A DNA stretch of 64,000 nucleotides from Alviniconcha marisindica (GCA_018857735.1 JABMCL010001849.1:336001-400000); one strand, 5' to 3'. Positions 48,467-61,555 are shown, counted from the stretch's first letter. The notes: a model not told the origin generated them from the letters alone. Numbers and translations: made by a program.

Positions 48467-48590
48467 TACCGTGGAACTCCCTGATGAAAGACCACCCTGA
48501 TGAGGGGCCACCCCTGTTTGAAACCTTTTTCCCCAGGCTTGATTTAAGAATATTTTAGGGTGGTCTTACAAGAGGGTGCCACTGTCCATG
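48467..48590. mobile_element. Small MITE with about 30-bp inverted ends
   Basis: The left end ccgtggaactccctgatgaa, agaccaccct matches the reverse complement of the right end (agggtggtcttacaagaggg, tgccactgt) with several mismatches. About 124 bp in total; non-coding. Confidence 0.65.
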
Positions 48591-48694
48591 AATTAAACAC
48601 ACAAACCCCAACCAACCAAAGAAACACAGACGCCCTAATCACACACTTCACACAGCTCTCTCATGGCACCAGCTCTCAATCTTTAAAGCCGCAG

Positions 48695-48940
48695 AATTTT
48701 GTCACAAACTTTTATTTTTATACACACTTTGCACACAAGTTCTGTAAATGCATAATGCAATCACTCTGTCAACACATTCAGCAAAACTGATACACACAAC
48801 CCCTTCTACACCCATGCATACACACCGATACACACAAAACCTTCTACATATGTGCACACACACATTGATACAATGCCTTCTACACAGAGACACACTTAAA
48901 CCCCAGGTCTACCACTTCCACACATGTTTTGAGTCCATTG
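48695..48940 (-). other. NOP16 3' UTR
   Basis: AATAAA on the minus strand (plus TTTATT at 48711-48716) lies about 225 nt after the stop, giving a plausible cleavage point near 48695. Confidence 0.55.
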
Positions 48941-51900
48941 CTATGAAGCTGCCTTGGAGGCCAGATAAGCATTGTACTGTTCTGGTATGCTGCGAAACAC
49001 CCTGATTTTGCGGGCAATCTGTTTGGGAGTGTCCTGGTAGTAGTTTTCTTCATCACGGGCCATTGCCTGCACACAGGAAACCAGCAGTGTCAACAAACTG
49101 TGTGACCACACAAGTTCACTCAAATCAGTGGAACACACGATACATTAATAGGAAGGCATCCTTTATTTTCCTTTATGAGGTGAGAACGTGCAGCAGTCTG
49201 GCGTTAATATTACTGAAATGCACAATGCAAATAAGAACTTGTCAGCACCTTCCAGTACCACAACCGCTACATCTGACAAACAAATATGACTATGACCTTG
49301 TCAACCTACAGTGCATACAATTGTGTGGGTGGGGGTGGGGGGTATTGTGCTGGCCAAAGTGTGTGTGAGTGTGAACATGCACTGTTTTCAGCAGGGTTCA
49401 ATATGTCCTGAAGGACTGGTGTGTGTGTGTATGTGTGTCTTCTCAGCAGAGTCAACTTTTACATTTCTGTCTTTACCCAGCAGCAACTGAACTATCATGG
49501 CACAAAGACACCCCCCTCTTCCCAAACAAAAATCATGCAAATGCATACTTATAAGGAGTGTGCAAGTCAGTCATGGCAACTCAATCACCCCATACAGAAA
49601 GAAGACATCACATAAAGCTCATCTCATGTAAATCCCAATATTTCATCCATAATTTATTGCCATACAATGCCACATTCTGGCTGAATCTGAGAACAGTATC
49701 GCTGCTAAATCTGACTACATCAATCACGTTTCAAAATCCTTATTTCAGCAATCACTGTACACCACACTCTGGCTGTTAAAGCATCACCACTAAGATTTAA
49801 TATCATCACTGAAAATGAAAATACATGTCCATCAGCATTTATGAACCAATAAATTCTGACAACAAATTCAAACGGATCTCATTGTTTTAATATTACAAAT
49901 AATGGACGTGACTGATTATAACCCTGCCCCACCTTTAGCTCTCAAACAACAACAAAAAGAAAGCTGCATCAGTTTCAGCTGCTTATTCTCACCTTGTAAT
50001 CATCACCATATTTTTCCATCATGGAGATACAGAAAGCAACGTCTGGCTCTGACAGCTTAAGGCGCCGTTCCTGGGGAAGGGATGCTTCTGCCTCCAGCTC
50101 TGAAAATGTGCATAACTCCATGACCAACCCTGCTCTGAAAATGTGCATAACTCCATGACCAACCCTGCTCTGAAAATGTGCATAACTCCATGACCAACCC
50201 TGCTCTGAAAATGTACACAACTTCATGACTAAGCCAGCTTTGTGAATGTGTGTAACTCCATGACCAAGCCTGCTCTGAAAATGTACACAACTTCATGACT
50301 AAGCCAGCTTTGTGAATGTGTGTAACTCCATGACCAACCCTGCTCTGAAAGTGTACATAGCTCTGTGGCCAAGCCAGCTCTAGAACAAAAGCTTACACAT
50401 AGGTTGGTTTAAAGTGGAGGAGGATGGTTTGCCTTTTCTTTTTAAATATCACACTGAAACTTGCACAGAAAAACAACATTCAGATCTTATTCCCCTTTAT
50501 CATTTTACATCTGTCATTGACAAATTCTCTCAGTGTGCTCTCTGCAAACCTGTGCAAGAGGTTCCCAATTTGTTTCAGATTTTTTGGGGCGAGCAAAATT
50601 TGCTTTTCATCACTGTACGGGTATATTATATATAATATCAGTATTCACAAACTTAGACTGAATCTGATTCTAAATTATTTAATTTGTTTTGAGTGGGATA
50701 CAGTTGGAATGAAACAATCTCATAATTATGTGCAAAAACTGGGGCTTTGTAACAGAGTGAATCAGTCAGTTAATATTTGCACCTTGAACTCAGTTGTTCC
50801 AAATGATTTGCAGTTTAAGTCTAAGCACTCTTGTCTCTCTCTGACCACCGCTGACGTACCTGCCACAACATACTGTTTCTTGCCTTTCTGCTTCCCCTTT
50901 CTTTCTCCCTTGTCTTCCGCAGGTTCCTTCGGGCCCAGTAATTCCTGGAATAAAATACACATTCACTATGGTACAATAAACATGTAAGTCATACAATATA
51001 TTCTCACAGCACCCACAGTCATATTAAATAAGTCATAACGCTACGTGGGCACCACCACCGCCACCATCACCATTTAGCTATGATTACCTCATCTCTGCTG
51101 CCCCGAAACTCAGTCTCTTTCTCTCTTTCTGTGTCATCTATTTTTTGCTTGATATGATTCACATCACACACATACAGCTTTGCTTCATATAATTCCCGTC
51201 ACAGCCTCATTCTCATGTTTTGTTTCGTAACCGTTTTCACCAGCAGAAAGATAAGTAGATTAAATTTTATTCCTCTGATCATTTGTTTGTGTATTATCTA
51301 TAGATCATGTATCAGATTCACGATGTTGTCAGTCAACTGTGTTTTGGATTTTTAAAGAATGAGAAAAAAATATTGAGATAATAATTAATATACATGATAC
51401 TTACATATATGCATTAACTTATAGTTATAAATATAAAGCTATAAGTGTGCTCATCAAAAACTTTTAGTTCAAAGTATACATGACACATACTGACAGTCAT
51501 ATGCAAACACACACACAAATAGTAATACATAAACATAGATATGATTCTTATGAATGATTCAAGCATACAGCATGTGTGTGTATGATAGTAGTGATGTATT
51601 GTGTCAGTGTGTGTATGTGTGTGATAGTTGCATTGTGCTGTGTGTGTGTGTGCGCGCATACATGATAGTTGTGTTTTGTGTGTGTGTGCGTGTATGTGTG
51701 TGTACCTTAGCTGTAGGGATGTGGATAGTTTTGTTTGGGTTTACTGAAAGGCCCATTTCTTGCAGGTTAGACAACATGCTTTTCTTCCCATCCCAGGCAT
51801 GGCGGATCTGTTTACTGCACAAAGAAATGGTAATATCTGAGATTATGCAAAATTATAGTAATCAAACAAAACCAAGACGTCAAAAACAAGAGAAGCAATT

Positions 51901-52963
51901 GCTCATAAAATGTTAGTTACAAATTTCTATGATTCACTTCTCTCAATCAGTCAATGTGCACAATTTTTGACAATAAAACAGAAACACTGTTTTTTTAAAT
52001 TTATTTTTTATCACAATGAATCAAGAAACAACCGAACTCATAAGGCTGATATCTGGCATGTTGATTACACTTGACTCCAGAAATGTTTAACTTAAACTAA
52101 TTTAAAGCCCAAAATGCATTCCGTAACTTCAAGGACCTGATCATGATATTACATTTAATATAAATTATATTCTTATAATCTTAAACTAGTAAAATTACTA
52201 TTATACTAAAAACTAATTTGACTAAGACGAGAAAATGGTCACAGTGTATGGGAATGAGGCACAGCTGCCTGTCTGCTAAGCGTGGGAAGAATCTAGCAGT
52301 TGAGAGGTTGCTTGCTTTCCTCAGCAGGCTCACTTTATAAATACAAATTCAGTCTGCTGAAGATAAACTCCTTGGAAGCACGCTCAAGTGCAACAGGGAA
52401 CCAGAAGAAGAGTTGCTACAAGACCAACTCCCGCTCTTTCTACATCTCTTCCTAAGACCTAGTACTGCAACACACCTCTTCCCCTGCATCATCCCTGAGT
52501 AGAAGAGACTCCTCAAAGCTGTTGCCACATGATTTGTCTCTGACTCCGGCTTAAGTTCAACTCTAGAGCTACCCCCATGTAATTAATCATAAAGCACCAA
52601 CAGTAACAGTACTCATATAAACAGCTAATACAGTAATAGAGGTCTAGTCTTATTCAAGTTATTGTGCTGATTTCTCTTTAGTCTTTCACTCTTTGGTCTG
52701 CCTGTGTACCCTAAAAAAAAAGAGAAGTAATATCCAAAGTAGGGTTGTTGGGGGCCTAGGGCTGTGCTGGTCATGGCTAAGCCCATGGGGAGTGCTTCAT
52801 TAGCTGGACTGGCCACTGACACTCTGAGACCTGAAGATAATACTGCAAGGATTGTTTGTTCTTCTTCAGTTACAGCCTGGAACAAGCTGTTCGTGATTTT
52901 CAAAAGTGGCAATGTCCACTTTTAGCCCCATTGGTTCGCGGTCCTCAAATGGTTGTGTGTGTG

Positions 52964-53020
<57 letters not shown>

Positions 53021-53458
53021 GACGGAAAGAACTTGAAGTATGCACTGCATTGTCATAGCCACATAATTATCAGTTCATTCCCTACTATGCCAGTACTGTG
53101 CACAAGCACACGCATCCTCAAACCGTTTGAGGATAGGGAACAGACGGGGCTAAAAGTGGATATTGCCAGAAGCTGGTCGCCTACTTACACTGACACTATA
53201 ACTTTACACAAGACACAGTGAAGAAAAACAGATCACAAACTAGTCTAGTGAAACAGCAGCATCATAGATTCATACTCAGCCATAGTAGAGTCAAAAATAA
53301 AATTCACTGATTCAGAGTTCTAGAAAGAAGAAAACAAATAATAATGTGGCAGCAATGAAATACCACTGGATTGTTGGAAGTTTCTTTGATTTAGTCCATT
53401 CCTTTCGTCGATCTCTGTTGTAGTTGAAAGACTTTTTTGTTTTCTTTGGCTTTCCCAT
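48941..53458 (-). CDS. NOP16: NOP16 nucleolar protein 16
   Basis: Five exons on the minus strand: 53458-53364, 51814-51706, 50944-50860, 50099-49993, 49066-48941. They total 522 nt, 173 residues, with phases consistent and all introns GT..AG. NOP16 is a nucleolar factor in 60S ribosomal subunit assembly (family knowledge). A basic N-terminus MGKPKKTKKSFNYNRDRRKE precedes CKQIRHAWDGKKSMLSNLQE (residues 32-51), followed by MGLSVNPNKTI, a Lys-rich linker, LEAEASLPQERRLKLSEPD, MMEKYGDDYKAMARDEENYY and QDTPKQIARKIRVF, all in the order of the human protein (178 residues). Head-to-head with HIGD2A. An array of 35-bp repeats abuts the exon 4 acceptor. Confidence 0.96.
50098..50385 (-). repeat. 35-bp minisatellite carrying the NOP16 exon 4 acceptor
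   Basis: About eight units. On the minus strand each reads roughly ggttggtcatggagttatgc then acattttcag(a/c). The unit nearest exon 4 supplies the real acceptor cattttcag|AGCTGG. Several other units keep cattttcagAGC, and others have ttcacaaagc instead. Confidence 0.93.
52925..53016 (+). repeat. (TG)n microsatellite
   Basis: TG tract in NOP16 intron 1. Confidence 0.9.
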
Positions 53459-53763
53459 GGTTTTTCGAGCAACTTATGCCGAAAGGAAACGTGACCGGAA
53501 GTACGACTTACACATGTGCCAGGAAAAGTACTCTGCAAAAAGATGACCGCACGAACGTATCCCCTGTTTTTTAAACCAATTTTCAATCTGTTAAAGCACA
53601 GAAAGGGTTCATATTTGCGAGATCATAAATACAGGCAATAAGTATTTAGATATATATTTCTACAGTAAACTTGAGGTTAAACTTCATACGAAAATGATTA
53701 AGCCACTCATTGATCGGCCTAGCTTTAGAGTTGAACGCTGCTTGGGTGCTTGCAAGTTTCACG
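53459..53763. promoter_or_regulatory. Bidirectional promoter, NOP16 / HIGD2A
   Basis: The start codons of two divergent genes are 305 bp apart. An ETS/GABP-type site CCGGAAGT is at 53495-53502, typical of bidirectional housekeeping promoters. No TATA box. The 5' UTRs of both genes must fit in this interval. Confidence 0.75.
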
Positions 53764-54270
53764 ATGACTTTGCCAGCGGGAAAAGACCAGAAACCGGACG
53801 ATGAAGAGTTTTCCTATTTGCCTGCACCACGAGATGCGTCGATGTACAGAGAGGAGGGCTTGAAAGAAAAGTTCCTCAGGAAAACCAAGGAAAATCCGTT
53901 CGTACCGATCGGTAGGAAATGCCCTCTCATTGTCCTCTCTCTCTGTCTCTCTCTCAGTCTCATTAGAGTCTTAGACACAGTGATAGATTTAGATCGCGAG
54001 TTAGTTAGCTAGAGCTCAGGCACAGACTTTGGATGCTTCAGATACCTGCCAGATTAAATTCAGCTTCAGTTCGAATATTGTGACATCAAATTGCATCAAA
54101 GTTAAAGACCAAGTCATAATTTTGATTATTTCATCATGGTGACGTCCTTGACTCCCCGTAACCCCTCCACCCCACACACACGCGCGCGCGCAACACACAC
54201 ACACACACACAATAATATATATTATCTATATATATATATATATATATGCACACACCAAACACGCACGCAT

Positions 54271-54317
<47 letters not shown>

Positions 54318-57300
54318 ACTAAGTGCCAAAAGGTGTGCATGAAAAGAGGACAGAGTAGGTCACAAAAAAAGTATGAAATAAAGTAAAAAGAAGTAGGTTT
54401 TTAGAATGTATACTGTATTGGTAATCATCACTTCAAAGTGGAAGATAACGACTTTATTAGTTTTTGAGAAAATGAACTTTGAAAGATAAGTGTATTATGT
54501 CGGATGTCAAGGATTGTGACACAAAAGTGCTACTGTATGGCTGTTAAATTATTATTTTTATTCCCAACCACTTTAGACAGATTAAGGATGTCCACACAAG
54601 TATTTTCTAATAAATCTATTGCAGTTTGCCTTACAAAAATATTGGCGTGTACTGTTTGTCGCAATACCTGACATCCGACATAATTAAATTTTTCACCTTT
54701 TCTTTCTGACAACAAAAAAATAAAAGTTTCATCCATTCTGCCATTCAGACATTCTAGTGCAGGTAACAGACACATTGGAAAGTCAGTTTTGAGGACTTTG
54801 TTTCTTTTCTTGACACAACACCAAAAAACCCACCAAAAGTGTTAGAACATTAGCATTACAGCAAAGTATGACAGTGTCATAAATGTGACTTGACAGTGCA
54901 TTCATTATTGAAAATTCTACATTTATCTTCAACTACAAATGTAAAAACATATATTTAAACATTGTGCTACATTCAACTTACGATTGTTGGCTTTTAGCTT
55001 TACTGCAGAATCATAAAATGTTGAACATCAGCTTGCGACAAAGTCGTAAGACTTGACAGTGCAACATTAAACTTTCTCTTCAGCTATAAAAATACACATA
55101 AGGTAGTAAAGTAGCATGTACTTAGATCCCGGGTACTGCATTCAACTTCCTTTTTGATATGCATTACAATTTAATGCATTAAGTGTAATTATAGCATTGT
55201 AACCCTGTTGAGCACTTCCGATTGGCTATCTCATAGTCATATTTCAGTCACAAAACACAACATTTAACAGAAGTCTAAAACACCATACCACCTCCTACAG
55301 TACAAAAAGAAACTGTACCTTGAATGTTTCAAGAGAATGCACACCACTAAAAAAATGAAACAAACTCTTACATTAGTTACAAACAAACAACATTGAGTTT
55401 TGAGTGTCCCATTGCCCACTGGTATTTCACATCTCCAACTAGGTCAATCCAGCTACTGTAGAGGTCGCCTGGGGCAAAGCCTGACCAGCACAGTCCTAGC
55501 CATCATCAACACTACTCACTGGGGGGGGGGGGGGGGGCATAGCCTACTCTGAAGGTACCGATTTTGAAAGACATGAACAAAAAGTCTCAAGGGTGGGTGC
55601 AGCAGCCACATCCTCAGTGAGGTCATTCCAATCCTTGATTGCGTTGGGAAAAAGGAGAATTTCCTGTAGTCAGTATGACAGGAGGGCACTGGGTATAAGA
55701 GGGAATGGGAATGATGAGCTCTTGTGACACTGGGACAGTAACCTGGTATTCACTTGGTGTCAGTGGCTATGGAGCCTTGGTGATGGTGGAACTTATAAAA
55801 GTTCACCAGTCTTGCTTTCCTGCGCCTGTGTTGGAGATATGGTCAGCCCAGTGTTGCCAGCATGTTGTTGACACTGGATGTCCTGCAGCATCTCTGCGGT
55901 GTCCACCATGCTGCCTTTTGCTGTACAGATTCTAGGCGGTTGATCAGCTTGATGTTGTTTGGGTCCCAGATAGAGCTTGCATATTCCAGGAATGATGTGA
56001 CAACTGCCTTTTACTAAAGAGGAGCCGATCTTCAGGGTTCTTCCCAGAACCCAGGGTCCTGCTTGCCTTGTTGGTGATGTTGATGTGTTTCCCAGGTGGT
56101 GTCTGAAGTCTGTAACACCCAAGTAGTGAGTACTGTTGACTGAACTTGAGCATCTGGCCATGCAGAACGTGGTAGTATTTCCTCTTGCTTTTAGTGACAC
56201 TTAGGACGTCACATCTGTCCAGGTGGAAGCACATGTTCCATCTGCCTTCTCATTACCCATACAGAAATTGTTTAGATCATTTTGGAGTATTGCTTGATCT
56301 TCAGCTGTGGAGATGGGATGCTGACAGATGGTGTCATCTTCAAACAATCTCAGTCTGGAGGTAGGCTATTATGGCAGGTCACTGAATATATAGGACAAAC
56401 AATTCTGGGCCAAGAACACTGCCTTAAGGCACCTCTGAGTCCCATGGGACAAAGTTCGACTTCATACCATCAACATGACAGCTTGTTGTTGATCTCTCAG
56501 GAAGCTCTTGATCCATGTGTTTGTTCTACTGGTGATCCCATAATGGGACATCTTGTGAAGCAGGCCTTGGAGAAGTCCAGCCCACAAGGTCTACCAGTTT
56601 CCCTGCCTGAAAGTCATGCGTGAGTTCACTGATTTTAGTGATTAGGCCAAGGTTTTTGGGTTTCACAAGAGCGACCACATTTGAAGCCATGTTGTTCAGG
56701 AGCTATTATGATGTTGTCTTCTGCATACTGCATGATGCTACTGATGACAATATGCAAGGATTTTGCACAAGTTGCAGACGACACTTGTGAATGAAATTGG
56801 TCAGAACTTTTTTGAACAGTAGCGTTCTTAAAGACAGGTGTGATGAGTGTGGTTCTCCAATCTTCAGGCACAGTGCTGCTACTGAATGAGGAGTTGATGA
56901 TCAAGGTCATAGAAGGGGCAATTTTGTCCTACTCCTGGTCATGTCAGCAACTATTCGTCTAAAATAATAAGACAATAACAACCAATATGAGAAACATCAT
57001 CAACAAAAAATCCTATCCACAAGCATAATTTATCCATAAAATACAATGAATAATTCAATAAAATTAAAAGTTGAAAACCCAAACTAAAACCAAACAAGCA
57101 AAATAAAAAGTCTAGTAAATGACTCTTAGTAGCCTTACAAAACTTAAACAAAAAGTGTCAAATGTCAGCAACAAATTTTGGGGTAACCATGATGTCCGAC
57201 CGACTTAATCCTCGCTTTTTTTTATTTTTTATGGTTATTACTAGCCGTCCCCGATTTCACAAGTTGATCTTGCCAAACGAAATGCTATGCAATGTTGGGA

Positions 57301-58929
57301 TGGCAACTGTCATATTCACAAATGTCTGCACTATGCAACTGGACGTCAGTTTTACGCCACATGGTGATCGGACGTCCAAATTACAGCAAGAGCTCATGCC
57401 GCAATAGAATTTTTCATTGCGGTACTAGCACAACATCAGCCACCACAAATCTCGCCCACTGCGTAAAAACGACACTTCGTCCTACTGCGCTCTAACTTGG
57501 ACACAAAGATCATCTAAATAACTGTTAACTAGCTGATTTCATAAAATAAACGGTTCAAAATTGTGATCGGACGTCAGGAATGGTCGGACGGCAGGCTCAT
57601 GACAATAATTATGACATACCTTTCGATGTTCGCAGCAGACGATTCCTTCGACACCATTCAAATCAAATGTGACCGGGAAGTGTCACGCAATGCCTTCATG
57701 TTTGTTGACAAGTGTAAACCTATAAATTTTGTTTTTTGCTCACAACTTGTTAGATAATTGGACGTCATATATTGCGACAAAATTTGAGTAGCAGCAAAAA
57801 AAATTAATGCAACAAAAGTTGTTTGTTTAAATCTTTTCAAAGCTGCTGAGTGATTGACCGCGAGACTGACGTGCGTATGATGTCACTTCCGCGCATGCTT
57901 CCAGTCAGAGTTGTTTTCACTCTGTTGTCGAAAGTTTGTGTTTCATATTGCGACACAGATGACGTCCGATCAAATACAGTTTGATACACTTTTTACAAAA
58001 GCATAATTTAGTGAAAGTCTTCCTGATGCATGAATCTTGTAAAATGATCTTTCGCTAACATAATAGATGTGATAAATATCACTTTTCCTTGTTTTCTTTA
58101 TCCAAACGACGCCGACAGAGACGGGCTCTGTGCCACTGTCTGTTTTTCGTGGTATCACACTTTATCATAGATATTTCCCAAACCGCTTCAAAATTAGTGC
58201 TGCGATTATTTCAACTATATCCCCGTTCATTTTTACACACATTCAACCCACACTCAAGACAATTTTTTTTTTTTTAAACATCTTTTATTCTCAGCACAAC
58301 CAAGTCACCCTTTGCAGACACACCTTTTGGCACTTAGTCGTATGCACACCGCACACACACATCACAGGATCAAAATTATGGTATTTTGCTAACAAACCTT
58401 GATTATTTGGTCACTCCTGTATTTTTTTGAACATTTAATTGCTTGTGGAGCCTTAAGTTGTTCATGATTTGTTATTCAAGTAAAATGGCAGGCAAAATTT
58501 AAATCAAGGTTTTTAACTTTTTTGTTGTTGTTGTTGCTTTATTTGAAACTAATGAAAGAACTTTTAAGTATGAGCATAATGCAAAAAGTATTATATCAAT
58601 ATGTATACCTTGATCAGTTGTGTTTTGGGCTTATGACCTGTTAAATGTAAAAAAAGAAAGAAAGAAAAAAAGCATTATGAATATGACAATGACTGAAAAA
58701 GCCATTTTCAAGCAATATGTGTCTTTATCAGTTTATGCATAGCTTCTTGTGTGTTGCAGGTGTCTTGGTAACAACTTTTGCATTGAGTTTCGGGCTCTGG
58801 CAGATGAAGACGGGCAACAAAGTGATGTCACAGAAGATGATGAGACTGAGAATTTTTGGTCAAGGTTTTACCGTTCTTGCTGTTCTGGCTGGCGTAGTGT
58901 ATGGCACAGCTAAAAAAGCACAGAAATGA
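53764..58929 (+). CDS. HIGD2A: HIG1 domain family member 2A
   Basis: Two exons, 53764-53911 and 58760-58929, join in phase 1 to give 105 residues (human 106). The inner-mitochondrial-membrane protein assists cytochrome c oxidase and respiratory supercomplex assembly (family knowledge). A polar N-terminus contains EGLKEKFLRKTKENPFVPIG, the family signature. Two membrane segments follow (about residues 51-65 and 86-99). The HIG1 motif Q-x3-R-x-R-x3-Q is complete as Q74, R78, R80, Q84. An in-frame ATG at 53710 would add 18 residues, but the 53764 start matches family length. The 4.85-kb intron contains an inserted element. Confidence 0.96.
54172..54316 (+). repeat. (CA)n and (AT)n microsatellites
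   Basis: CA tracts at about 54190-54210 and 54270-54315 surround an (AT)n tract. The element starting at 54317 sits directly at the edge of the CA tract. Confidence 0.9.
55521..55538 (+). repeat. Poly-G run
   Basis: About 18 consecutive G just outside the nested LINE fragment. Confidence 0.9.
55780..56910 (-). mobile_element. LINE fragment nested in the HIGD2A intron
   Basis: Minus frames, broken by frameshifts, contain STVPEDWRTTLITPVFKN and APEQHGFKCGRSCETQ (5' part of the reverse transcriptase) and, further along, FHLDRCDVLSVTKSKRKY and HINITNKASRTLG (its C-terminal part). The order matches Jockey/CR1-like ORF2. Inactive. Confidence 0.85.
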
Positions 58930-59204
58930 TTGGAAATCTGTGCTCTGATTAAAGTTCTGAGGTAACTGTAAACTTTTCTGTTTGTGCAAGCAATGTATTA
59001 CTGAATTTACTGTGTGTATGACATGTTTTAAAACATCATCTTGTACCAGTGTCAGCAGTGTTGCTGTGGGCAGATGGCATTCACATTTTATACAGACTGG
59101 GTGAGCAGCCACAGTACAAAGTTGTTGCTCTGAGGTGCTGTGCAAAAGTGAAAGTTTCTATCTTGCTTCTGTCATAAGCTTTGTGCAGACATCAGGCTTT
59201 TCCA

Positions 59205-59275
59205 TTAATAGATTCGCCCTGATATAACTGCGATGGTTGACTGGGCGTAAAACACCAAGTTACTTACTTACTCCA
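59205..59275 (+). mobile_element. Possible SINE 3' tail
   Basis: cctgatataactgcgatggt, tgactgggcgtaaaacacca resembles the conserved 3' part of tRNA-SINEs common in molluscs (from memory of the family, not an alignment). It is followed by a short ttacttact repeat. Confidence 0.35.
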
Positions 59276-61555
59276 TTAACAGAATTGCGTCAGATGAGGA
59301 GTGGCAGGGGTGTCGTTCTTGAGAGAAATGGGTACATGTCCAGAACTGTGTTTGACACTTTGAGGACTTTTGAGGGCAATTATTATGGTTACAGATCTGT
59401 GAGATTCCCTCAGAACTGATGGTTTGGAATCTGATGTCTGCTTTAGCACCAGTACATGTAGTGCTGATGTTGTGACAAGCAGAAAATGAGTTTTGAACTG
59501 TACATGTGATATTATTTTGTCTTTGTTCATCAGTGTTTAAATCACAAACAGACACAACCCAAAAGTGTATAATGGTGAATGCATCAGTCATAACGTGTCT
59601 GTGAGAATGTCAGTGATATGGCCACACCTTGCGTTGGTCGTGGCTATAGTTCACTAGCTGTAGAGCTTAGCAGTCCCAATCCCTTCTCATGAGTTCATTT
59701 TCAGGTCTCCTCATGCCTGCAACAGTGAGTGAATGATTATGAAAATAAGTGAGCGTCTTTACCCATAAAGAAACAGAATTGGATCCTTGTTTTGTGATTT
59801 CCTGTTATAAAAGTGAAACTATTGAAAGTGCCATGGAAACTGTTTCAGATGCAAAAGAAGCTCTGAAGTATGGATGATGGCTTGTACTGTTGAAGCTTTG
59901 GTTGAGTACGGTGCTGTGTGAATGATCCAGGAATTTAAGATGGGTAGCAGCTAGCACTTGTAAACAATGAAGTAAGCTGTACTTGTAGAAGATGTGTGTA
60001 TCTTTGTATATCTATAATGTCAGTGTGTGTGTGTGGACAGTGGCCCCAAACATCTGGTTTATGAATCCTGATTCTGTTGTAAGAAAACACATTAAAACTT
60101 TTTTAATTTTTTAAAGGATTGTCATACATCAGATCCCACATACATGACAGTTTGTAGCATACTTGGTAACATGAAATATGGCTGAGTTGGTCATTTACTG
60201 CACCAAGTGCAACCACCCGACACTGGTGGAATGTGTTCCTTTCCAAAGTTAGGAAAGTAAGTAAAAGTTACACATGGAACTTAACACTTATTGTATTAAC
60301 AAAGAAGAGTTTCACATGTACTATTTGTTCTTTGTTTTGTTTTGAATCCAGCAGTGGCAGGTGACTACAGGTGCAAGCCAACTCAGTCCGGCATTTAGAT
60401 GCAGTTGTCTTTTTCATGCACCTCAACACTTCTTCACTTTTATTCAGTGTCGTGGTCACATTGTAAATTCACAGATAGTGATGATGCGGCGAGTCCCAGG
60501 CCAGATTTCAACATGCAACAATAACGTTTGTATGCGCAAAGTTGTATGTCCACATTGACAGCACCATTTAAAGACAAAGAGCACAGTGGAAGGGAGACAG
60601 CTAATCCACACTGTAGTCCCAGTACAACTTAGCACTTCTGCCAGCAGGACTAGAAGGAATCGGAGTGCACCATATAGGCCTAATGGTTTTTAAAACCAGA
60701 AGCAAAAAGTGCGTAAAACAATCATTACTGAAACTCTAAAGTATGTACTTTCTTGTCTTTGTGAACTCATTGGCTGTGCATTAATTTTTGTGGCCTCTTT
60801 TTTCACAAGTGTACGTCAACCATGATAGCAGCATATGCAAGAAATACTGGAAGTTCCCACAGTGAACAATACTTGTCATCAATTTTTTTCACTCTGTGTA
60901 ACTCTTTATGTGTTCCACACTTTTGTGTCATTAAAGAGGAACCAAAGAAAAATCAAAGGCATATTGATAAGAATGGAATGTAAAATAGACACCGCAATTT
61001 CCCCCTGAATTTCTTGCCTTGTTTGTTAAAAATCAGTGTTTAAAAGTTGCAGAAACATGACCATGAGTGCTGCCATTTTGTGCCCAGCAGTCTGTCAGTG
61101 ATGTCGTGAACAAGGCCAGTATGTGTAGCTTAAGAAATAAAGGTGTCGGGAACCAACTCTTTTCTGCTCTTTGTTGGTAAAGACCAAACATCGTGGCTGT
61201 GCCTTGGGGAACTCAGAAGCAAAAAAGTACTTCTAATATAAATGCTGACAGAACAACTGAGTAAAGTATACAGGTCAAATATTTACACATATTTTGTATG
61301 TTTTTAGGCCAGCTTCTGTCATTTGTGTGGGTCCTCTTTATGCTGCAAAGCATTCGGAGTTGCTGAAAGTGATCTGCAATTCCTGATATTATTGTTATTA
61401 TATACTTATTGTTGGTTGTTTGAGGTGGGGTGAAATACAGTATGTACTGTGTGAATGTTAGTGTAATGTCAGAACAGTGCACGTCGTCTCATTTTCACTT
61501 TTTGCTTTAGCGCACTTCAAACAGCCGCTGCTGGCCTGCCCTACTGTGTGCAAGG

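Larger units (their letters stand above)
43990..48694. other. Intergenic between THEG-like gene and NOP16
   Basis: No gene recognised. Contains poly-G at about 44840-44858, short (AT)n at 45334-45352, a TTTGTTACATA-type array at 45655-45880, and a small MITE at 48467-48590. Several 60-145 codon open frames (for example 46704-47135 and 48148-48558) have no recognisable similarity. The THEG 3' UTR must occupy the left end, but no clear AATAAA was found close to the stop. Confidence 0.5.
54317..58339. mobile_element. 4.0-kb DNA-transposon-like element with terminal inverted repeats
   Basis: The left end gactaagtgccaaaaggtgt (54317-54336) is the exact reverse complement of the right end at 58320-58339, and similarity continues with mismatches to about 32 bp. 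Near both ends gtcggatgtc / gacgtccgatc and tgcgaca words recur (54496, 54656, 57188, 57366, 57565, 57758, 57949), like subterminal transposase-binding repeats. CA-rich sequence lies on both outer sides, suggesting insertion in a microsatellite. No transposase ORF remains. A LINE fragment is nested inside. Confidence 0.7.

Noticed and set aside
48148..48558. 136-codon frame between THEG and NOP16
   Set aside because: No family similarity; its end overlaps a MITE with inverted termini, so the frame is probably accidental.
53710..53763. Upstream in-frame ATG extending HIGD2A by 18 residues
   Set aside because: The shorter start gives 105 residues, matching the family, and the extra segment resembles no HIGD2A N-terminus.
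60178..60252. 24-codon frame MAELVIYCTKCNHPTLVECV with a CxxC pair
   Set aside because: Too short, with no upstream or downstream partner exon and no recognisable family.
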